The position numbers and the translations under genes are program-made. From Rhizobium sp. BK251 (GTDB lineage: Bacteria; Pseudomonadota; Alphaproteobacteria; Rhizobiales; Rhizobiaceae), in NCBI RefSeq assembly GCF_004345245.1, contig NZ_SLUQ01000005.1, forward strand, positions 372,001 through 436,000: a DNA stretch of 64,000 bases, given 5' to 3'. The notes below the pieces were generated by a model, which searched no databases, was not told where the DNA came from, and worked only from the letters and a program-made list of their open reading frames with translations. Shown here piece by piece: positions 18,690 to 29,749 of this stretch (position 1 is its first letter; each line of letters opens with the position of its first letter).

Positions 18690-19678
18690 TCCGTACAATT
18701 GTCGACGCCTTCGTCGTGCCCTCAGCGGAGGAGAGACGAGGCTTTGTCGCGCTCGAAAAGACCGTTGCCGTGCACGAACAGACAATCGCCTCGCTTGCCT
18801 GCATGAATGCGGTTCGAGCCGGCGGCAAGCCGGCAGGCAACTCCGCGCTCGCCTTTCCGTTTACCGCCGCGACCTGGAATCTGGAGCGCTGCCTGTTTCC
18901 GCAGGAATCGGCGGAGAAGCTGCGCGCGACGGGTGCGCCCCTCGTGCTGCTGTCCGAGATGGACGAGGGCATGGCCCGCACCAGGCAGGGTGACCCGACA
19001 GCGGAGCTCGCTGCCTTGCTCGGCATGAGCTACGCCTATGGGGTCGAGTTTCTGGAGCTCGGCCTTGGCTCCGAGATCGAGCATTCATTCTGCGAGGACG
19101 ATTTCAACGCCAAGGGCTTCCACGGTAATGCGCTCCTCGCATCCGTGCCGCTTGGCGAGCCCTTCATGCTGCGCCTTCCGGGAACCGCGCACTGGTTCCT
19201 CAACGACCCGGCACAGCCGCGCATAGGCGAGCGTTGCGCCATCGGCGCCCGGATCGAGACGGAAGCGGGGCCCTTCCTCGCGGTTTCCGTTCATCTCGAA
19301 AGCGCGGCGGACGGCCCCTATCGCGAGCGGCAGACGTCGGCGCTCATCGATGCGCTCGATGCCTTCGCGCCGGGGCTGCCGGTCCTCATTGCAGGGGATC
19401 TCAACACCGGTAACCAGACGGGCGGCGATTTCGAGGCCGAAGGCCTGTTTGCTATGGCGACGGCCCGTGGCTTTACCCGCCATGGCGGTCCGCTCGATGA
19501 GATGAGTACGCGCCCGAGCCTGATCAGCCGCAACCCGGAACGTGCCCAGAAGCTGGATTGGTTCCTGTCGCGCGGCCTGATCGTCACCGAAAGCCATCTC
19601 GTGCCGTCACTGACGACCGAGGGCAAACCACTCTCCGATCACGATCTCCTCGTCTGCACGATCGAAGGTTTTGGCTGA
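18686..19678 (+). CDS. Endonuclease/exonuclease/phosphatase-family enzyme
   Basis: A 330-residue protein of the metal-dependent EEP (DNase I/inositol phosphatase-like) fold. The active-site strings are visible: [36 protein letters not shown] and L-S-D-H-D-L-L. The GTG start overlaps the ugpC stop (GTGA), so it is translationally coupled to the importer. Its place is where many ugp operons carry the glycerophosphodiesterase ugpQ, so a phosphodiesterase or phosphatase acting on imported glycerophospho-compounds is a reasonable inference; DNA or other phosphoesters remain possible. No signal peptide is seen, so it acts in the cytoplasm. Confidence 0.8.
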   Translation: MIRTIVDAFVVPSAEERRGFVALEKTVAVHEQTIASLACMNAVRAGGKPAGNSALAFPFTAATWNLERCLFPQESAEKLRATGAPLVLLSEMDEGMARTRQGDPTAELAALLGMSYAYGVEFLELGLGSEIEHSFCEDDFNAKGFHGNALLASVPLGEPFMLRLPGTAHWFLNDPAQPRIGERCAIGARIETEAGPFLAVSVHLESAADGPYRERQTSALIDALDAFAPGLPVLIAGDLNTGNQTGGDFEAEGLFAMATARGFTRHGGPLDEMSTRPSLISRNPERAQKLDWFLSRGLIVTESHLVPSLTTEGKPLSDHDLLVCTIEGFG

Positions 19679-19787
19679 CAATCCCTGCTGATTTCGGGAT
19701 CGCTAAAATGCAAGCGATCAATTGAACCGGACGGTTACCCCTTTCGTGTCAGCTGAAGCGGACGCGAAACGGCATGAAGGGGGTTTC

Positions 19788-20291
19788 ATGGCCTGGAAGT
19801 TGATGCTTGCAAGCGCGGTGGCTATGGCCGCGCGCACCGTTCCGCTCGTGGCGGCCTCGTCTCAGGGGAAAACCTTCGTGGCGGGTGCGAGCGGCAGCAT
19901 GATGCTGAAGCCGGCGCCTATCGAGCCGTCATGGGTATTGAGCGGTCAGCCACAGGCTCGTCTGGCAGAGCACTCCCGCGGCGACGACGATGCGGCAGTC
20001 ACCGCCGTCTGGGATTGCACGGCGGGCGAGTTCCGCTGGCACTTCGGCTGGGACGAAACGGTGATCATCCTCGAAGGCGAGGTTCATGTAACCGCCGAGG
20101 ACGGCACCGAGCGTACGCTCGCGAAGGGCGACGTCGCTTATTTCTCGGGCGGTACCTGGGCGACATGGCGCGTCGACCACTATGTCAAGAAGGTCGCCTT
20201 CTGCCGCAAGCCCTTCCCCAAGCCGTTGGCACTTGCCTATCGCCTGCGCAACCTGTTGAGGGGCGGTGCGACGTCTGGCATCGCTGCCTGA
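19788..20291 (+). CDS. Cupin-domain protein
   Basis: A 167-residue protein with one cupin fold in its C-terminal two thirds, of the DUF861/ureidoglycine aminohydrolase-like group: F-R-W-H-F-G-W-D-E-T-V-I-I-L-E-G-E-V is cupin motif 1 and G-D-V-A-Y-F-S-G-G-T-W-A-T-W motif 2. The N-terminal 25 residues are hydrophobic and may be an anchor or signal. The ATG at 19788 is chosen because AAGGGGG lies just upstream; an in-frame TTG at 19722 is less likely. Substrate unknown; the gene stands alone before gshB. Confidence 0.75.
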   Translation: MAWKLMLASAVAMAARTVPLVAASSQGKTFVAGASGSMMLKPAPIEPSWVLSGQPQARLAEHSRGDDDAAVTAVWDCTAGEFRWHFGWDETVIILEGEVHVTAEDGTERTLAKGDVAYFSGGTWATWRVDHYVKKVAFCRKPFPKPLALAYRLRNLLRGGATSGIAA

Positions 20292-20386
20292 AGCGTACGT
20301 CCCGCATGGCTGATGCGCCCTGTTGACCGTTGCGTTTGAATGCCGCGCAGCCTAAATCTGTGCGGCACTCAGGCAAGGACATGAAG

Positions 20387-21334
20387 ATGGCGAAGATCAA
20401 AAACGTAGCGGTCCAGATGGACCATGTAGCCGGCATCAACATTGCGGGCGATTCCACCTTCGCCATGAGCCTCGAGGCGCAGGCCCGCGGCTACAAGCTT
20501 TTCCACTACACGCCCGAGCGTCTGAGCTTCCGCGATGGCAACCTCTTCGCCGCCGTCGAGCCGATGGTGCTGCGCGACGTCAAGGGCGACCATTTCGAGC
20601 TGGGCGCGCCCGAGCGCGTGGATCTCTCGACGATGGACGTGATCCTGTTGCGTCAGGACCCGCCCTTCGACATGGCCTATATCACCTCGACGCATCTTCT
20701 CGAGCGCATCCACCCCAAGACGCTGGTCGTCAACGATCCGGCCTGGGTGCGCAACTCGCCCGAGAAGATTTTCGTCACCGAGTTCTCCGACCTGATGCCG
20801 AAGACGCTGATCACCAAGGATGCCGCCGAGATCCGCCGCTTCCGCGACGAGATGGGCGACATCATCCTGAAGCCGCTCTACGGAAATGGCGGCGCCGGCG
20901 TCTTCCACTCGACGCGCGACGACCGCAACCTCTCCTCGCTGCTCGAAATGTTCGGCCAGCTCTTCCGCGAGCCCTTCATCGCGCAGCAATATCTGCCCGA
21001 CGTGCGCAAGGGCGACAAGCGCATCATCCTCGTCGACGGCGAATTCGCGGGCGCGATCAATCGCGTACCGGCAGAGCACGACAGCCGCTCGAACATGCAT
21101 GTCGGCGGTCGCGCGGAACCGACGGAACTCACGGCGCGCGAGAAAGAAATCTGCGAGCGCATCGGCCCCGCCTTGAAGGAGCGCGGCTTCCTGCTCGTCG
21201 GCATCGACGTCATCGGCGACTACATGACCGAAATCAACGTCACGTCGCCGACCGGCATCCGCGAGGTCAGGAAGTTCGGCGGCGTCGATATTGCAAGCCT
21301 GCTCTGGGACGCAATCGAGCGCAAGCGCGCGTAG
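20387..21334 (+). CDS. gshB: Glutathione synthetase
   Basis: Joins gamma-glutamylcysteine and glycine with ATP to make glutathione. The 315-residue ATP-grasp protein has Q-M-D-H-V near the start, [36 protein letters not shown] (ATP-binding loop) and the C-terminal [12 protein letters not shown], all strictly conserved in GshB. ATGs at 20381 and 20387 are both possible; AAGGA lies one base from the first and seven from the second, favouring 20387. Confidence 0.95.
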   Translation: MAKIKNVAVQMDHVAGINIAGDSTFAMSLEAQARGYKLFHYTPERLSFRDGNLFAAVEPMVLRDVKGDHFELGAPERVDLSTMDVILLRQDPPFDMAYITSTHLLERIHPKTLVVNDPAWVRNSPEKIFVTEFSDLMPKTLITKDAAEIRRFRDEMGDIILKPLYGNGGAGVFHSTRDDRNLSSLLEMFGQLFREPFIAQQYLPDVRKGDKRIILVDGEFAGAINRVPAEHDSRSNMHVGGRAEPTELTAREKEICERIGPALKERGFLLVGIDVIGDYMTEINVTSPTGIREVRKFGGVDIASLLWDAIERKRA

Positions 21335-21517
21335 CGCCAGCTCGACTCCGGACGTTTTGTTCCGCGCCCACAACCCGCTGCAACCTGGATGCAGCGAGGA
21401 CGCGAATTTGTTCACAAAGCGTTCTTGTTTTATTCTTTTTTCTATGCCAGATTGCAATTCATAACCCGCTCCCGGGGCAAGGTGGGGCGTAAAGGGTTGC
21501 AGAGGCTGGGGGCAGGA

Positions 21518-22225
21518 ATGGTCGCGCGCATCAGCACGGTGGCGTTTCAGGGCATCGAGGGAGTACCGGTGGATGTCCAGGTCATGGTCGCCCCGGGCAA
21601 GGTGGGAATGCAGATCGTCGGACTGCCGGACAAGGCGGTGGCCGAGAGCCGGGAGCGGGTCCAGGCCGCCCTGCATGCCTCGGGGCTTGCTCTTCCGCCG
21701 AAACGCGTGACGGTCAATCTGGCGCCGGCTGATCTGCCGAAAGAAGGCTCGCATTTCGATCTTCCTATCGCTCTCGGTCTGATGGCGGCACTCGGGGCGG
21801 TACCGGCCGATGCGCTTGCCAGTTATGTGGTGATCGGCGAACTTAACCTCGACGGCACGATTGCGGCGGTCGCGGGAGCGCTTCCGGCGGCGATCGGCGC
21901 CAATGCGCTCGGAAAGGGCCTGATATGCCCGGCCGAAAGCGGGGCGGAGGCGGCCTGGGCGGGCGCTGATGTCGATATCCTGGCGCCGCGCAGCCTGATC
22001 GCGCTCGCCAATCACTTTCGCGGCACGCAGGTGCTCTCCCGGCCCGAACCGGCAATCCGTTCAAACCCGGCAAACCTGCCTGATCTCGCCGACATCAAGG
22101 GGCAGGAAAGCGCAAAGCGCGCGCTCGAGGTCGCTGCCGCCGGAGGCCACAATCTTCTAACGTTGTGCTACATTAATTCACGCAGAAATTTGGCGGGAGA
22201 TGATCGCGACTACGCGTCACAATGA
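21518..22225 (+). pseudogene. comM: comM 5' fragment, split by the element
   Basis: N-terminal part of ComM/YifB, a Mg-chelatase-like AAA+ helicase that helps branch migration during natural transformation in other bacteria. The first 213 codons are intact: the S5-like N-domain (V-A-R-I-S-T-V-A-F-Q-G through D-I-K-G-Q-E-S-A-K-R-A-L-E) reaches G-G-H-N-L-L, and at base 22158 sequence changes into the inserted element, adding about 22 foreign residues before a stop at 22225. Walker A and everything after it now lie 18.7 kb away at 40886-41777. ATG at 21518 fits the family start; codons upstream of it are not family-like. Confidence 0.93.
22151..22177. repeat. attL: core repeat plus inner arm
   Basis: Bases 22151-22158 (AATCTTCT) are the left copy of an 8 bp direct repeat shared with the right end. 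The element begins at 22159. The inner arm TGCTACATTAAT (22166-22177) is the exact reverse complement of the inner arm at the right end (40865-40876). Confidence 0.85.
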
Positions 22226-22392
22226 TTGGCATTTGAAGATACCTCGGAGGCCATCATTCTCAACAAGGCGATGACCTTGGTTGTCGCGGCGTCGGCGCTG
22301 TCGTTCAGAGCAGCGACTGTGCCTTTCACCGAGATCGGATCAGGAAAATCTTGGGAAGACTCTTACGCTGACCGATTGGCTGTACGCATTAT
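22178..22392. other. Left-end noncoding stretch of the element
   Basis: About 215 bp between the attL arm and the 3' end of hsdR. Only short weak ORFs are present, including a TTG-started plus-strand frame running into hsdR and a 39-codon GTG-started minus-strand frame ending at about 22210; neither has a good ribosome site. I see no clear terminator. Confidence 0.5.
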
Positions 22393-25300
22393 TCAACCCC
22401 AATCGGCAGCGATAGCTTCTGCCTGCCGGACAATCAAGTCCACAGCGGCCTTTTGCAGGTCCGGCGGATAACCATATCGGGCAAGCATTTTGCGCACCTC
22501 AATACGCATCTTGGCCCTCACACCCTCTTTGCGTGTCCAGTCCACGGTTGCCGAGTCTCGGATTGTCTGTACGAGCAATCTCGCCAAGGTGCGTAATGTC
22601 TCATGGGCCATGATTTCGCGGGCAGACCCATTCTCGGCGAGCGCCTCGTAGAAGGCGACTTCCTCTTTCGTCAGACCTAGCTCCGCCGCCCGCGCACCAC
22701 TGGCTCTTATCTCCTTGGCGAGTGCAATCAACTCCTCGATGACCTGCACACTGTCGACGGCGCGGTTATGATATTTGCGAAGCGTCTCGTCCAATCGCTC
22801 GCTCAATTTCTGAGCCTGTACGATGTTGGTTCGCGTATGAACACTGATCTCGTCGGCCAACAACCGGCGTAACGTCTCGACAGCCAAATTCTTCTGACTC
22901 GTGCTGCGCACTTCGGCGAGGAATTCATCGGAGAAGATGGAAAGGTCTGGCTGATCAAGGCCCGCAGATGTAAATACGTCGAGGATGCCATCTGCCATGA
23001 CGGCTTTCGAAAGCAACTGGCGGATATCCCGTTCAACTGTCGAGCGGCTCCGGCCTTTGCCCGTAGTGTATTTCGCGAGATTAGCCCGCAGCGCCGCTAC
23101 CATTGCTATCTCGTGCGCATGCTGCTTGACTCGATCATCGCCCGCGCTGATCGCATAGGCGACTTCCAGCTTATAGCCAGTCTCAATGAAAGCATCACGT
23201 CGGCCCGTTTCCAAAAGCTGTTCAAGGCATTGTTTTAGGATCGTAAGACGACCTGTCGGAGGCGATGTGAAGAAGTTCTTCCATTCGGTGCCGTCGAGCA
23301 GTGCTAGAGCGCTCTCAAGAAGCGTTAGGGTCTGACGGGCAGCTTCGTCAGGGTCCATGCGCACCTGGTCGCGATCACCTTGAGTGTATCTCTCCAAGGC
23401 GGCCCTCAGCTCGGTACCAATCCCAAGGTAGTCGACGACCAGTCCGCCGGGTTTGTCGCCCCACACTCTATTTACCCGCGCGATCGCCTGCATGAGGCCA
23501 TGACCGCGCATAGGCTTGTCGATATAAAGTGTGTGCAAAGAAGGAGCATCGAATCCAGTGAGCCACATGTCGCGTACGATGACGAGATCGAAACCAGACG
23601 ACGGGTCCTTGAACCGATTCGCCAGCGCCTCCAGGCGAGATTTGGTGCGCAGGTGCGGCTGCAGGGGCTGAGGGTCGTCCGCACGGTTCCCAGTGATGAC
23701 AACCTTCAAGAGACCAGATTTGTCATCACCAACGTCCGCTGTGACCCATGTCGGTCGTAGTTTGGCAACTTCATCGTAGAGCATCACGGCGACCCGACGG
23801 CTGACCGTGACAATCATACCTTTGCCGCCAGCCATAGCTTCGCGTCGTGCATCGAAGTGCTCAACGATGTCGGCGGCAATCTGAGCGACCCGATCAGGCG
23901 CACCGACAATCTCTTCAAACCGAGCGAGCTTGCCTTTGATACGTTCAACCGCGGCATCATCCCCTTCTGCGAGTTCTTCGGCGAGCGCATCAAGCTGGGC
24001 CCGCTCTTCGGTATCAAGGGCGAGGTGCAGACGGGCGAGACGAGCCGAGTAGTGAATGGGTACGGTGGCCTTGTCTAAAACCGCCTGCGTCATATCGTAG
24101 GTGTCAATGACATCCCCGAAAGTGCCGTAGGTGTCGCGATCCCGCTCTTCGATGGGTGTTCCGGTAAAGCCGACGACTGTTGCGCCAGGGAGGGCTTGCC
24201 GAAGATAATCGGCGAAACCTACGGCCTCCTTTACGCCTCCGTCTCGCTCCACGTAACGCTTCTTGAAGCCATACTGTGTGCGGTGGGCCTCGTCGGCAAT
24301 GACGATAACGTTGGTACGGTCCGTTAGCAGCGGATGCGAGCCATCCTCCCCTCTGAAGCGTTGTATCGTCGTGAAAACCAATCCGCCGATATCAACCGAA
24401 AGGAGGCTGCGCATCTCTTCGGACGTCCCTGCCTGCCGAGGGGTACCACGTAGTGCCGAGCCGTGATTCGCGAAGGTGCCGAAAAGCTGGTCGTCGAGGT
24501 CGTTACGGTCAGTCACCAAGACGATGGTCGGGTTTCTCAGACCTTTGGCAAGCTGGAGTTGGCGTACGAAGAACAGCATGGTCAGTGACTTGCCGGACCC
24601 TTGTGTATGCCAGACTACCCCACCCTTTCGGCTTCCGGACTGTGCAGCGGCGAGGGTCGAGGCCAATGCCTTCTTGACAGCATGAAATTGATGGTAGGCG
24701 GCAAGTTTCTTGGACTTGACGGTACCGTCCTTGATCTCGAAGGCAATGAAGTCCGTGATCAGGTCGAGAAACCGTTCGGGCGCGAATACGCCACGAATGA
24801 GAACCTCGAGCTCCGAGCGTCCCGTGTCATCTAGGTCTGCGCCGTCGACAGTCCGCCACGGAGCAAAGCGATCCAACTGCGCCGTTATTGAACCGATGCG
24901 TGCGTTGCTACCGTCACTAATCACCAACACTTGGTTGGTGCGCATCAGCTCGGGAGTTTTGGTTTTGTATGTAGACAGCTGGCTGTGAGCCTTGTCCAAC
25001 GTTGCTGAAGCATCGGAGGGGCTTTTCAATTCCAAAACTGCCACCGGCAGGCCATTTACGAAAACCGCTATATCTGCGCGGACGTTGCCCTTTTCTCCCT
25101 TCACGATGAACTGGTTGGACACTAGCAGTCGGTTGGATAATGGATTTTCCTGATCGATGACCCTGATGCCAATGGTACGTGTGGTACCTTTCTCATTCAC
25201 CTCGACAGGCACACCAGTGACGAGGAACGCGTGAAAAAGCCTGTTGTTCTCGACGACATCCTGGGTCGGCGATGCTTTGATCTTGAGCACGGCCGAATCG

Positions 25301-25536
25301 ACCATCTCGGCCGTAGCCTCAGGATTCATCGAGGCGATTGCGCTGCGCAATTCAGGCTCAAGGATCGCCTCGCGATAATCGGCCCGCGCACCAATGGGCC
25401 CATTCGGTGCGAGATAGTCACCCGGCACGCTCCGCCACCCAAGCAACTCAAACCAGGAAAGCGCCGCCAATTCGACGGCTTCCTCGGCGAGTTCCATCCG
25501 TGGACTACCGGGAGGAGTAGAATACGTGTCGCTCAT
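22393..25536 (-). CDS. hsdR: Type I restriction enzyme subunit R
   Basis: ATP-dependent translocase and nuclease subunit (1047 residues) of a type I restriction-modification complex. The N-terminal nuclease domain has [17 protein letters not shown], a D-x(n)-E-x-K site, at about 155-171. The motor begins near residue 290 with Walker [15 protein letters not shown] box I-A-D-E-A-H-R-T-Q, motif III G-F-T-G-T-P, and a second RecA domain including [10 protein letters not shown]. The helical C-terminal part binds the methylase. It is separated from the abi-like gene by 140 bp, and appears intact. Confidence 0.94.
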   Translation of the reverse strand: MSDTYSTPPGSPRMELAEEAVELAALSWFELLGWRSVPGDYLAPNGPIGARADYREAILEPELRSAIASMNPEATAEMVDSAVLKIKASPTQDVVENNRLFHAFLVTGVPVEVNEKGTTRTIGIRVIDQENPLSNRLLVSNQFIVKGEKGNVRADIAVFVNGLPVAVLELKSPSDASATLDKAHSQLSTYKTKTPELMRTNQVLVISDGSNARIGSITAQLDRFAPWRTVDGADLDDTGRSELEVLIRGVFAPERFLDLITDFIAFEIKDGTVKSKKLAAYHQFHAVKKALASTLAAAQSGSRKGGVVWHTQGSGKSLTMLFFVRQLQLAKGLRNPTIVLVTDRNDLDDQLFGTFANHGSALRGTPRQAGTSEEMRSLLSVDIGGLVFTTIQRFRGEDGSHPLLTDRTNVIVIADEAHRTQYGFKKRYVERDGGVKEAVGFADYLRQALPGATVVGFTGTPIEERDRDTYGTFGDVIDTYDMTQAVLDKATVPIHYSARLARLHLALDTEERAQLDALAEELAEGDDAAVERIKGKLARFEEIVGAPDRVAQIAADIVEHFDARREAMAGGKGMIVTVSRRVAVMLYDEVAKLRPTWVTADVGDDKSGLLKVVITGNRADDPQPLQPHLRTKSRLEALANRFKDPSSGFDLVIVRDMWLTGFDAPSLHTLYIDKPMRGHGLMQAIARVNRVWGDKPGGLVVDYLGIGTELRAALERYTQGDRDQVRMDPDEAARQTLTLLESALALLDGTEWKNFFTSPPTGRLTILKQCLEQLLETGRRDAFIETGYKLEVAYAISAGDDRVKQHAHEIAMVAALRANLAKYTTGKGRSRSTVERDIRQLLSKAVMADGILDVFTSAGLDQPDLSIFSDEFLAEVRSTSQKNLAVETLRRLLADEISVHTRTNIVQAQKLSERLDETLRKYHNRAVDSVQVIEELIALAKEIRASGARAAELGLTKEEVAFYEALAENGSAREIMAHETLRTLARLLVQTIRDSATVDWTRKEGVRAKMRIEVRKMLARYGYPPDLQKAAVDLIVRQAEAIAADWG

Positions 25537-25676
25537 TGCTACCTCACCGCATCGTCATCAAGCAGGTACCACTCGATAGAGATCGCTACAGTCCTTCCAA
25601 CTCACCGAGACAAAGACGCCGCGTCCGAACGTGCGGGTGCAGGTTACCCAGTGGGCGCGCATGCGCGACGCTCGCC

Positions 25677-26372
25677 TCATGCCGCAGCCTCGCTGTCGCT
25701 AGCAACATCGACCGTGCTCTCAGCCTCCCAGTCAATCCGCGCCGCGTCGTAGGCGGTCTCATCGAGGTGGAACAGGACGTAGCTGGGGTCGAAAATCGCA
25801 CTGGCGATCTCGACCGGATCGCACTCCGAATCGAGAAAGGCATTGAACGCCTCATAGTCGTCGTAGTCTTGCTGATTGTCTGCCGCGTCTTCATCCGTGG
25901 ACCGGCTCCACGCGACATTGAAGAGGAAAGCAACCAGGCTGTCGCACAGACCGCCTAGCATTAAGGCGTGTTGACGCTGCAAGGTGCCCCAATCGAGCGA
26001 CCCGCCGTGCCGCATATTGGGAATGTTGCTCAGTTCAGCGAGTGCCAGTGCCGCGCCGTTGATGCTGCCGAGCAATTTCGTGATCGTATCATTTATTTTA
26101 GCGGTATCCGGGTGATCCGCTACGGAGAAGTCCATAGCGTTAAGTAGCGCCCGTGTTCGCTGTTGGAAATTATCGTCTTTCCCAAAAACGACACCAAGAC
26201 GCGGTCCGATGGTCGCATGCGCGGCCTCGAACAGCGTGCGCACACTTTGCAGGCAGAAGGCAGGTTGAATTTCGATGCTCCGCTCCAACGCCTCGACATG
26301 AATACGCAGTGACTCGGCTCGGTCAGGATGGATTTCCATAAGTTCGCGGAGCATTTGGAGCGTATATCGCAT
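25677..26372 (-). CDS. Abi-C-like abortive-infection family protein
   Basis: A 231-residue protein set between hsdS and hsdR. Residues about 30-80 (R-T-L-F-E-A-A-H-A-T-I-G) and 95-160 (T-K-L-L-G-S-I-N-G-A-A-L-A-L-A-E-L then N-M-R-H-G-G-S) match the layout of the Abortive-infection C-terminal family, where a helix is followed by an R-N/H-x-x-G-x-x-H-G-like turn and a long helix before F-L. The last 60 residues are strongly acidic. ATG overlaps the hsdS stop by one base, so it is made with the specificity subunit. A role as a back-up suicidal defence gated by the restriction complex is inference; the family match is by eye. Confidence 0.6.
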   Translation of the reverse strand: MRYTLQMLRELMEIHPDRAESLRIHVEALERSIEIQPAFCLQSVRTLFEAAHATIGPRLGVVFGKDDNFQQRTRALLNAMDFSVADHPDTAKINDTITKLLGSINGAALALAELSNIPNMRHGGSLDWGTLQRQHALMLGGLCDSLVAFLFNVAWSRSTDEDAADNQQDYDDYEAFNAFLDSECDPVEIASAIFDPSYVLFHLDETAYDAARIDWEAESTVDVASDSEAAA

Positions 26373-27664
26373 CAGGCTGCCTCCACCGCGTTCCTTGGAT
26401 TCTTAACGCGAAGTTCGCCGGAAATGAGATTCAGCAGCAGCGTGTCACGAATTGAGGTCAGCGTCCTTATTTGCTCAATGGCGACGAGTATCCGCTCAAT
26501 CAAGGGTCCTACGACATTGTCGAACTCAGCCAGCACACGAGGGGTTGGCCGCGCCATTGGTTGCTTTCGCATGAACCCCCAGTCAGCGCGTGGCATTCTT
26601 GTACCTTCTTGTGCGCCCGACGCTTTTGCTACGAATCCATCTGCGGAGAAAGCAAAATAAAGATATGCTGGAGGGATACCGTCTTGGGGCCTGAATACCA
26701 GTATGTCCGTCGAGCAGATGCCATCGACCGGGGCAATGGCGACTTTATGGAAGTACGGTCTGAGTTTGCCAAATAAAAGGTCGCGGCGTTTGAAGACGGC
26801 TTTGTGGCTTTCAACGTCCTCGGCGCGCCCCACTGTTTCAAGAGCCAGCTTGCGTCTCTCCACGTGTTCAAGGCCAACGTAAGGCGTTTCTGGCTCGACC
26901 TCGGTGGGGAGTATTTGTTGTCGGATATTTAGCCCAATGCTGTCTGCTGTCGCACTCCACCCTTCTGGCAAACCATCCTCACCCAGCCTATCGGGGAATA
27001 GGGCGGCAGTGACTTCGGGCAGCCCCGAAGGGCGTCCCTCGGCCTTGGCGCGGACGGGATTGAAATCGATGAACCAGTTCTTGAACAGCGTCCGCCCCAT
27101 CTCCTCAAGCGTCGCAGCTATGCGGCGGTTGAGCTCAATCTTATTATCAATTGAGTCGAGTAGGGACACTGCTACTCGTGTCGCAGACGAAGCTGGCGGA
27201 ATCGGATACTTGAGAAAGTCGCTGCGGCTCAGTGCGACAACCGCACTTCCCATGGCATGCCCAGCACAATAGGCGCGATATTGTGGCGTGCGGAGCACCC
27301 AGTGGATGTAACTGATATCTTCTGGTGCCGGATCATCCCGGAAAACCAATTTCACGGTGTCTTGAGTGATACGGCCAGACGTAACGAAAGATGGTACCCT
27401 CGCTATTGATCCGATCATCTTCCCGTCCTTTGTTGCTCCCTTGAGGGATACGTAGAGGTCGCCGGGAATTAGGGTGAGTTCTGGAGGGCAGTCGCCTCCA
27501 TAGGTTTGGAAGTCGGTTCGGAAGCCACCGCCTGGCACTATTGATCCAAGCCCAAGCAAAGCTGGACCCGATTTGCCCACTAGAGCGCCCTTATAGGTCG
27601 TACCACGAACGAGAGTAACGTAATCGCCGACCACTCTACGAACGTCACTGCTTACCATAGCCAA
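26372..27664 (-). CDS. hsdS: Type I restriction specificity subunit S
   Basis: DNA-recognition subunit, 430 residues, with two target-recognition domains. The first covers about 1-130, followed by the conserved central helix [22 protein letters not shown]; the second covers about 210-370, followed by the C-terminal conserved helix [16 protein letters not shown]. The sequence F-K-N-W-F-I-D-F is a common HsdS hallmark. The target bases cannot be read from sequence. Its start overlaps hsdM by 20 bp and its stop overlaps the abi-like gene by one base. Confidence 0.92.
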   Translation of the reverse strand: MAMVSSDVRRVVGDYVTLVRGTTYKGALVGKSGPALLGLGSIVPGGGFRTDFQTYGGDCPPELTLIPGDLYVSLKGATKDGKMIGSIARVPSFVTSGRITQDTVKLVFRDDPAPEDISYIHWVLRTPQYRAYCAGHAMGSAVVALSRSDFLKYPIPPASSATRVAVSLLDSIDNKIELNRRIAATLEEMGRTLFKNWFIDFNPVRAKAEGRPSGLPEVTAALFPDRLGEDGLPEGWSATADSIGLNIRQQILPTEVEPETPYVGLEHVERRKLALETVGRAEDVESHKAVFKRRDLLFGKLRPYFHKVAIAPVDGICSTDILVFRPQDGIPPAYLYFAFSADGFVAKASGAQEGTRMPRADWGFMRKQPMARPTPRVLAEFDNVVGPLIERILVAIEQIRTLTSIRDTLLLNLISGELRVKNPRNAVEAA

Positions 27665-29309
27665 GCTTCCTTAGGTCGGCCATGATGGCGTTATCCAGTG
27701 TTGCAGCCATCAACTGCTGTTCAATAAGCTCATTGCTCAACCGGGTCATCTTGGCGTCCAAGCCCTCCTCGTCCTCATCCGCGGCCTCAGTGCCGACGTA
27801 ACGCCCCGGGGTGAGCACGAAACCCTGTTCCGCCACTTCTTGGAGCGTCGCGGACTTGGCAAAGCCAGACACGTCTTCATAGCTCTCGCCCGCTTCGCGC
27901 CACGCATGGTAGGTGTCGGCCACCTTGACGATGTCGTCGTCGGTCAGCTCTTTCATGGTGCGGGAAACCATGGTGCCGAGATTGCGTGCATCGATGAACA
28001 GGATTTCATTCGTCCGGTCGCGCAACTTCTTATCGCGCGAAAGGCCATTGGATTTATCGCGGGTAAGGAACCACAGGCAGACCGGTATCTGTGTGGTGGA
28101 GAAGAGCTGCCCTGGCAGTGCAACGATGCAATCGACGAGACCGGGGTAGTGGACTTGCTTCCCTGCTTCGCTGACTGCAATACCTTCGATCAGAGCCCGC
28201 CGAATATCACCCTCGCCCGACTGTTGGCTGGAGAGCGAGCCGTTTGCCAATACCACGCCTGCGTATCCATCGGGCGCGAGGTGGTAGATGATGTGCTGCA
28301 ACCACGCGAAATTGGCGTTGCCTGCCGGCGGCACGCCATAGCGCCAACGGGCGTCGCCCTTGAGCTTTTCGCCGCCCCAATCACTGTCATTGAATGGAGG
28401 GTTGGCGAGCACGTATTTCGCCATGAGGCCCTTGTGCATATCTTCGTGGAAGGTGTCCGCCCACTTAGAGCCCAGGTTCGCTTCTATACCCCGGATAGCG
28501 AGGTTCATCTTGGCGAGCCGCCACGTGGTGGCGTTTGACTCCTGTCCATACACCGCGATCTGGTCGCGCGCCTTTTTTGGGTCGACGTGCTTGCCTGCGT
28601 GCTCCTCGACGAAGCGTTCGGACTGCACGAACATGCCTCCGGACCCACAGCATGGGTCATAGACGCGGCCTTTAAAGGGTTCCAGCATAGCGACCAGGAG
28701 CTTCACCACACTTCCAGCGGTGTAGTACTGCCCACCGCGCTTACCCTCCAGCTTGGCGAACTCGCCGAGGAAATACTCATAAACGCGGCCCAAAACGTCC
28801 TGCCCATGATGCGCATCCTCGAACTGGATGTCGGAGAACAGCTTCAGCACCTCGCCCAACTTGGTCTGATCTAGCTCCTGCCGGGCGTAATTCTTGGTCA
28901 GCACGCCCTTGAGAGTGGGGTTCTCTGCCTCGATGGCGATCATGGCCTGATCGATCAGCTCGCCGATGGTCGGTTTGGTACTGGTGGCGTTCTCCTTTAG
29001 GAAGGTCCAGCGCGCGCGTTCGGGCACGAAGAAAATGTCGGCACCGATGATGAGGTCGCGTGCTGCGTCTGGATCGTCAAGGAGAAAGGCTTCCTCCGGG
29101 TTCGCTCTGACCTCCTCGATGCGTGCATCGAATCTATCCGAGATGTACTTTAGAAAAATCAGCCCGAGTGCAACATGTTTATACTCGGCAGCATCCATAT
29201 TGCCACGGAGCTTGTCGGCAGCTGCAAAAAGCGTCGCGGCAATAGAAGGGCCGGGCTTAGCGCTTTTGGTGACGGCGTTACTGTCTTTGGGCTTTCTTCC
29301 GCGCGGCAC
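27645..29309 (-). CDS. hsdM: Type I modification methylase subunit M
   Basis: N6-adenine methyltransferase subunit, 554 residues. An N-terminal helical domain (about 25-170, containing [16 protein letters not shown]) precedes the catalytic domain with SAM motif [12 protein letters not shown] (about 216-227) and the catalytic N-P-P-F near 308. First gene of the hsdMS-abi-hsdR operon; the promoter must lie in 29310-29749, back to back with the relaxase operon. Confidence 0.94.
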   Translation of the reverse strand: MPRGRKPKDSNAVTKSAKPGPSIAATLFAAADKLRGNMDAAEYKHVALGLIFLKYISDRFDARIEEVRANPEEAFLLDDPDAARDLIIGADIFFVPERARWTFLKENATSTKPTIGELIDQAMIAIEAENPTLKGVLTKNYARQELDQTKLGEVLKLFSDIQFEDAHHGQDVLGRVYEYFLGEFAKLEGKRGGQYYTAGSVVKLLVAMLEPFKGRVYDPCCGSGGMFVQSERFVEEHAGKHVDPKKARDQIAVYGQESNATTWRLAKMNLAIRGIEANLGSKWADTFHEDMHKGLMAKYVLANPPFNDSDWGGEKLKGDARWRYGVPPAGNANFAWLQHIIYHLAPDGYAGVVLANGSLSSQQSGEGDIRRALIEGIAVSEAGKQVHYPGLVDCIVALPGQLFSTTQIPVCLWFLTRDKSNGLSRDKKLRDRTNEILFIDARNLGTMVSRTMKELTDDDIVKVADTYHAWREAGESYEDVSGFAKSATLQEVAEQGFVLTPGRYVGTEAADEDEEGLDAKMTRLSNELIEQQLMAATLDNAIMADLRKLGYGKQ

Positions 29310-29749
29310 GACTCAACTCCGATCTTTGAAGGAGGGCTAGTTATTGTCAACAATAGGTTAACAGGAGGTGGAAGCCACCCTTTGTCCGTTGAATGGCGGC
29401 CTGCTATGCAACCCGGCTACCTGCGATGTCAAGATTGGCTGGGGTCAGCCAATTCTTCTGCGGGGCATTAAATAGCGTGACCTGCCACTGACGACAGGGT
29501 CGCCGTCTGGCCGAAGGTTTTCCGCAAACCGACCAACACCTGAGCCTCCAGCGTTGGGAGGAGAAGTCATCAAGGACACTAAGCGGTAAGCTCGTCGTAA
29601 ACGACGACGGCAGGGCCCCGTCAGGAACCCATGAAATGGCCGATGCTTAGAACGCAGTGATAAGCTATATTCGGTCCATATAACTCACTTTTCTGTTGTC
29701 CTGTGCTTCGCCGGTAGGCACGCTTTGGGTATTTCTCCGAGCGCCTACA
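29310..29749. promoter_or_regulatory. Divergent control region with putative oriT
   Basis: A 440 bp gene-free stretch between hsdM and the relaxase gene. It contains three separate inverted repeats: 7 bp arms at 29434-29440/29447-29453 (loop GGGGTC), 7 bp arms at 29592-29598/29601-29607 (loop AA), and a two-stage hairpin at 29656-29689. It must carry the divergent promoters and is the natural place for the transfer origin, since MobV-type relaxase genes lie directly beside their oriT. Confidence 0.65.
29656..29689. other. Candidate oriT hairpin
   Basis: Outer arms AGTGA/TCACT (29656-29660, 29685-29689) and inner arms TATAT/ATATA (29666-29670, 29678-29682) form a bulged hairpin 60 bp before the relaxase start. 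The minus-strand reading AGTGAGTTATAT resembles, from memory, the pMV158-type nick region AGTGTG/TTATAC of MobV relaxases. In pMV158 the nicked strand is, as I recall, the relaxase-coding strand, so the strand here is a mismatch and the call stays tentative. Confidence 0.4.

Noticed and set aside
20369..22015. A 548-codon minus-strand ORF opposite gshB and comM
   Set aside because: It spans two real genes and the gap between them on the other strand, and its content (repeated Arg/Asp/Gly-rich runs) is typical of antisense shadows.
22226..22471. A TTG-started plus-strand ORF at the left end of the element
   Set aside because: It lacks a ribosome site and runs antisense into the 3' end of hsdR.
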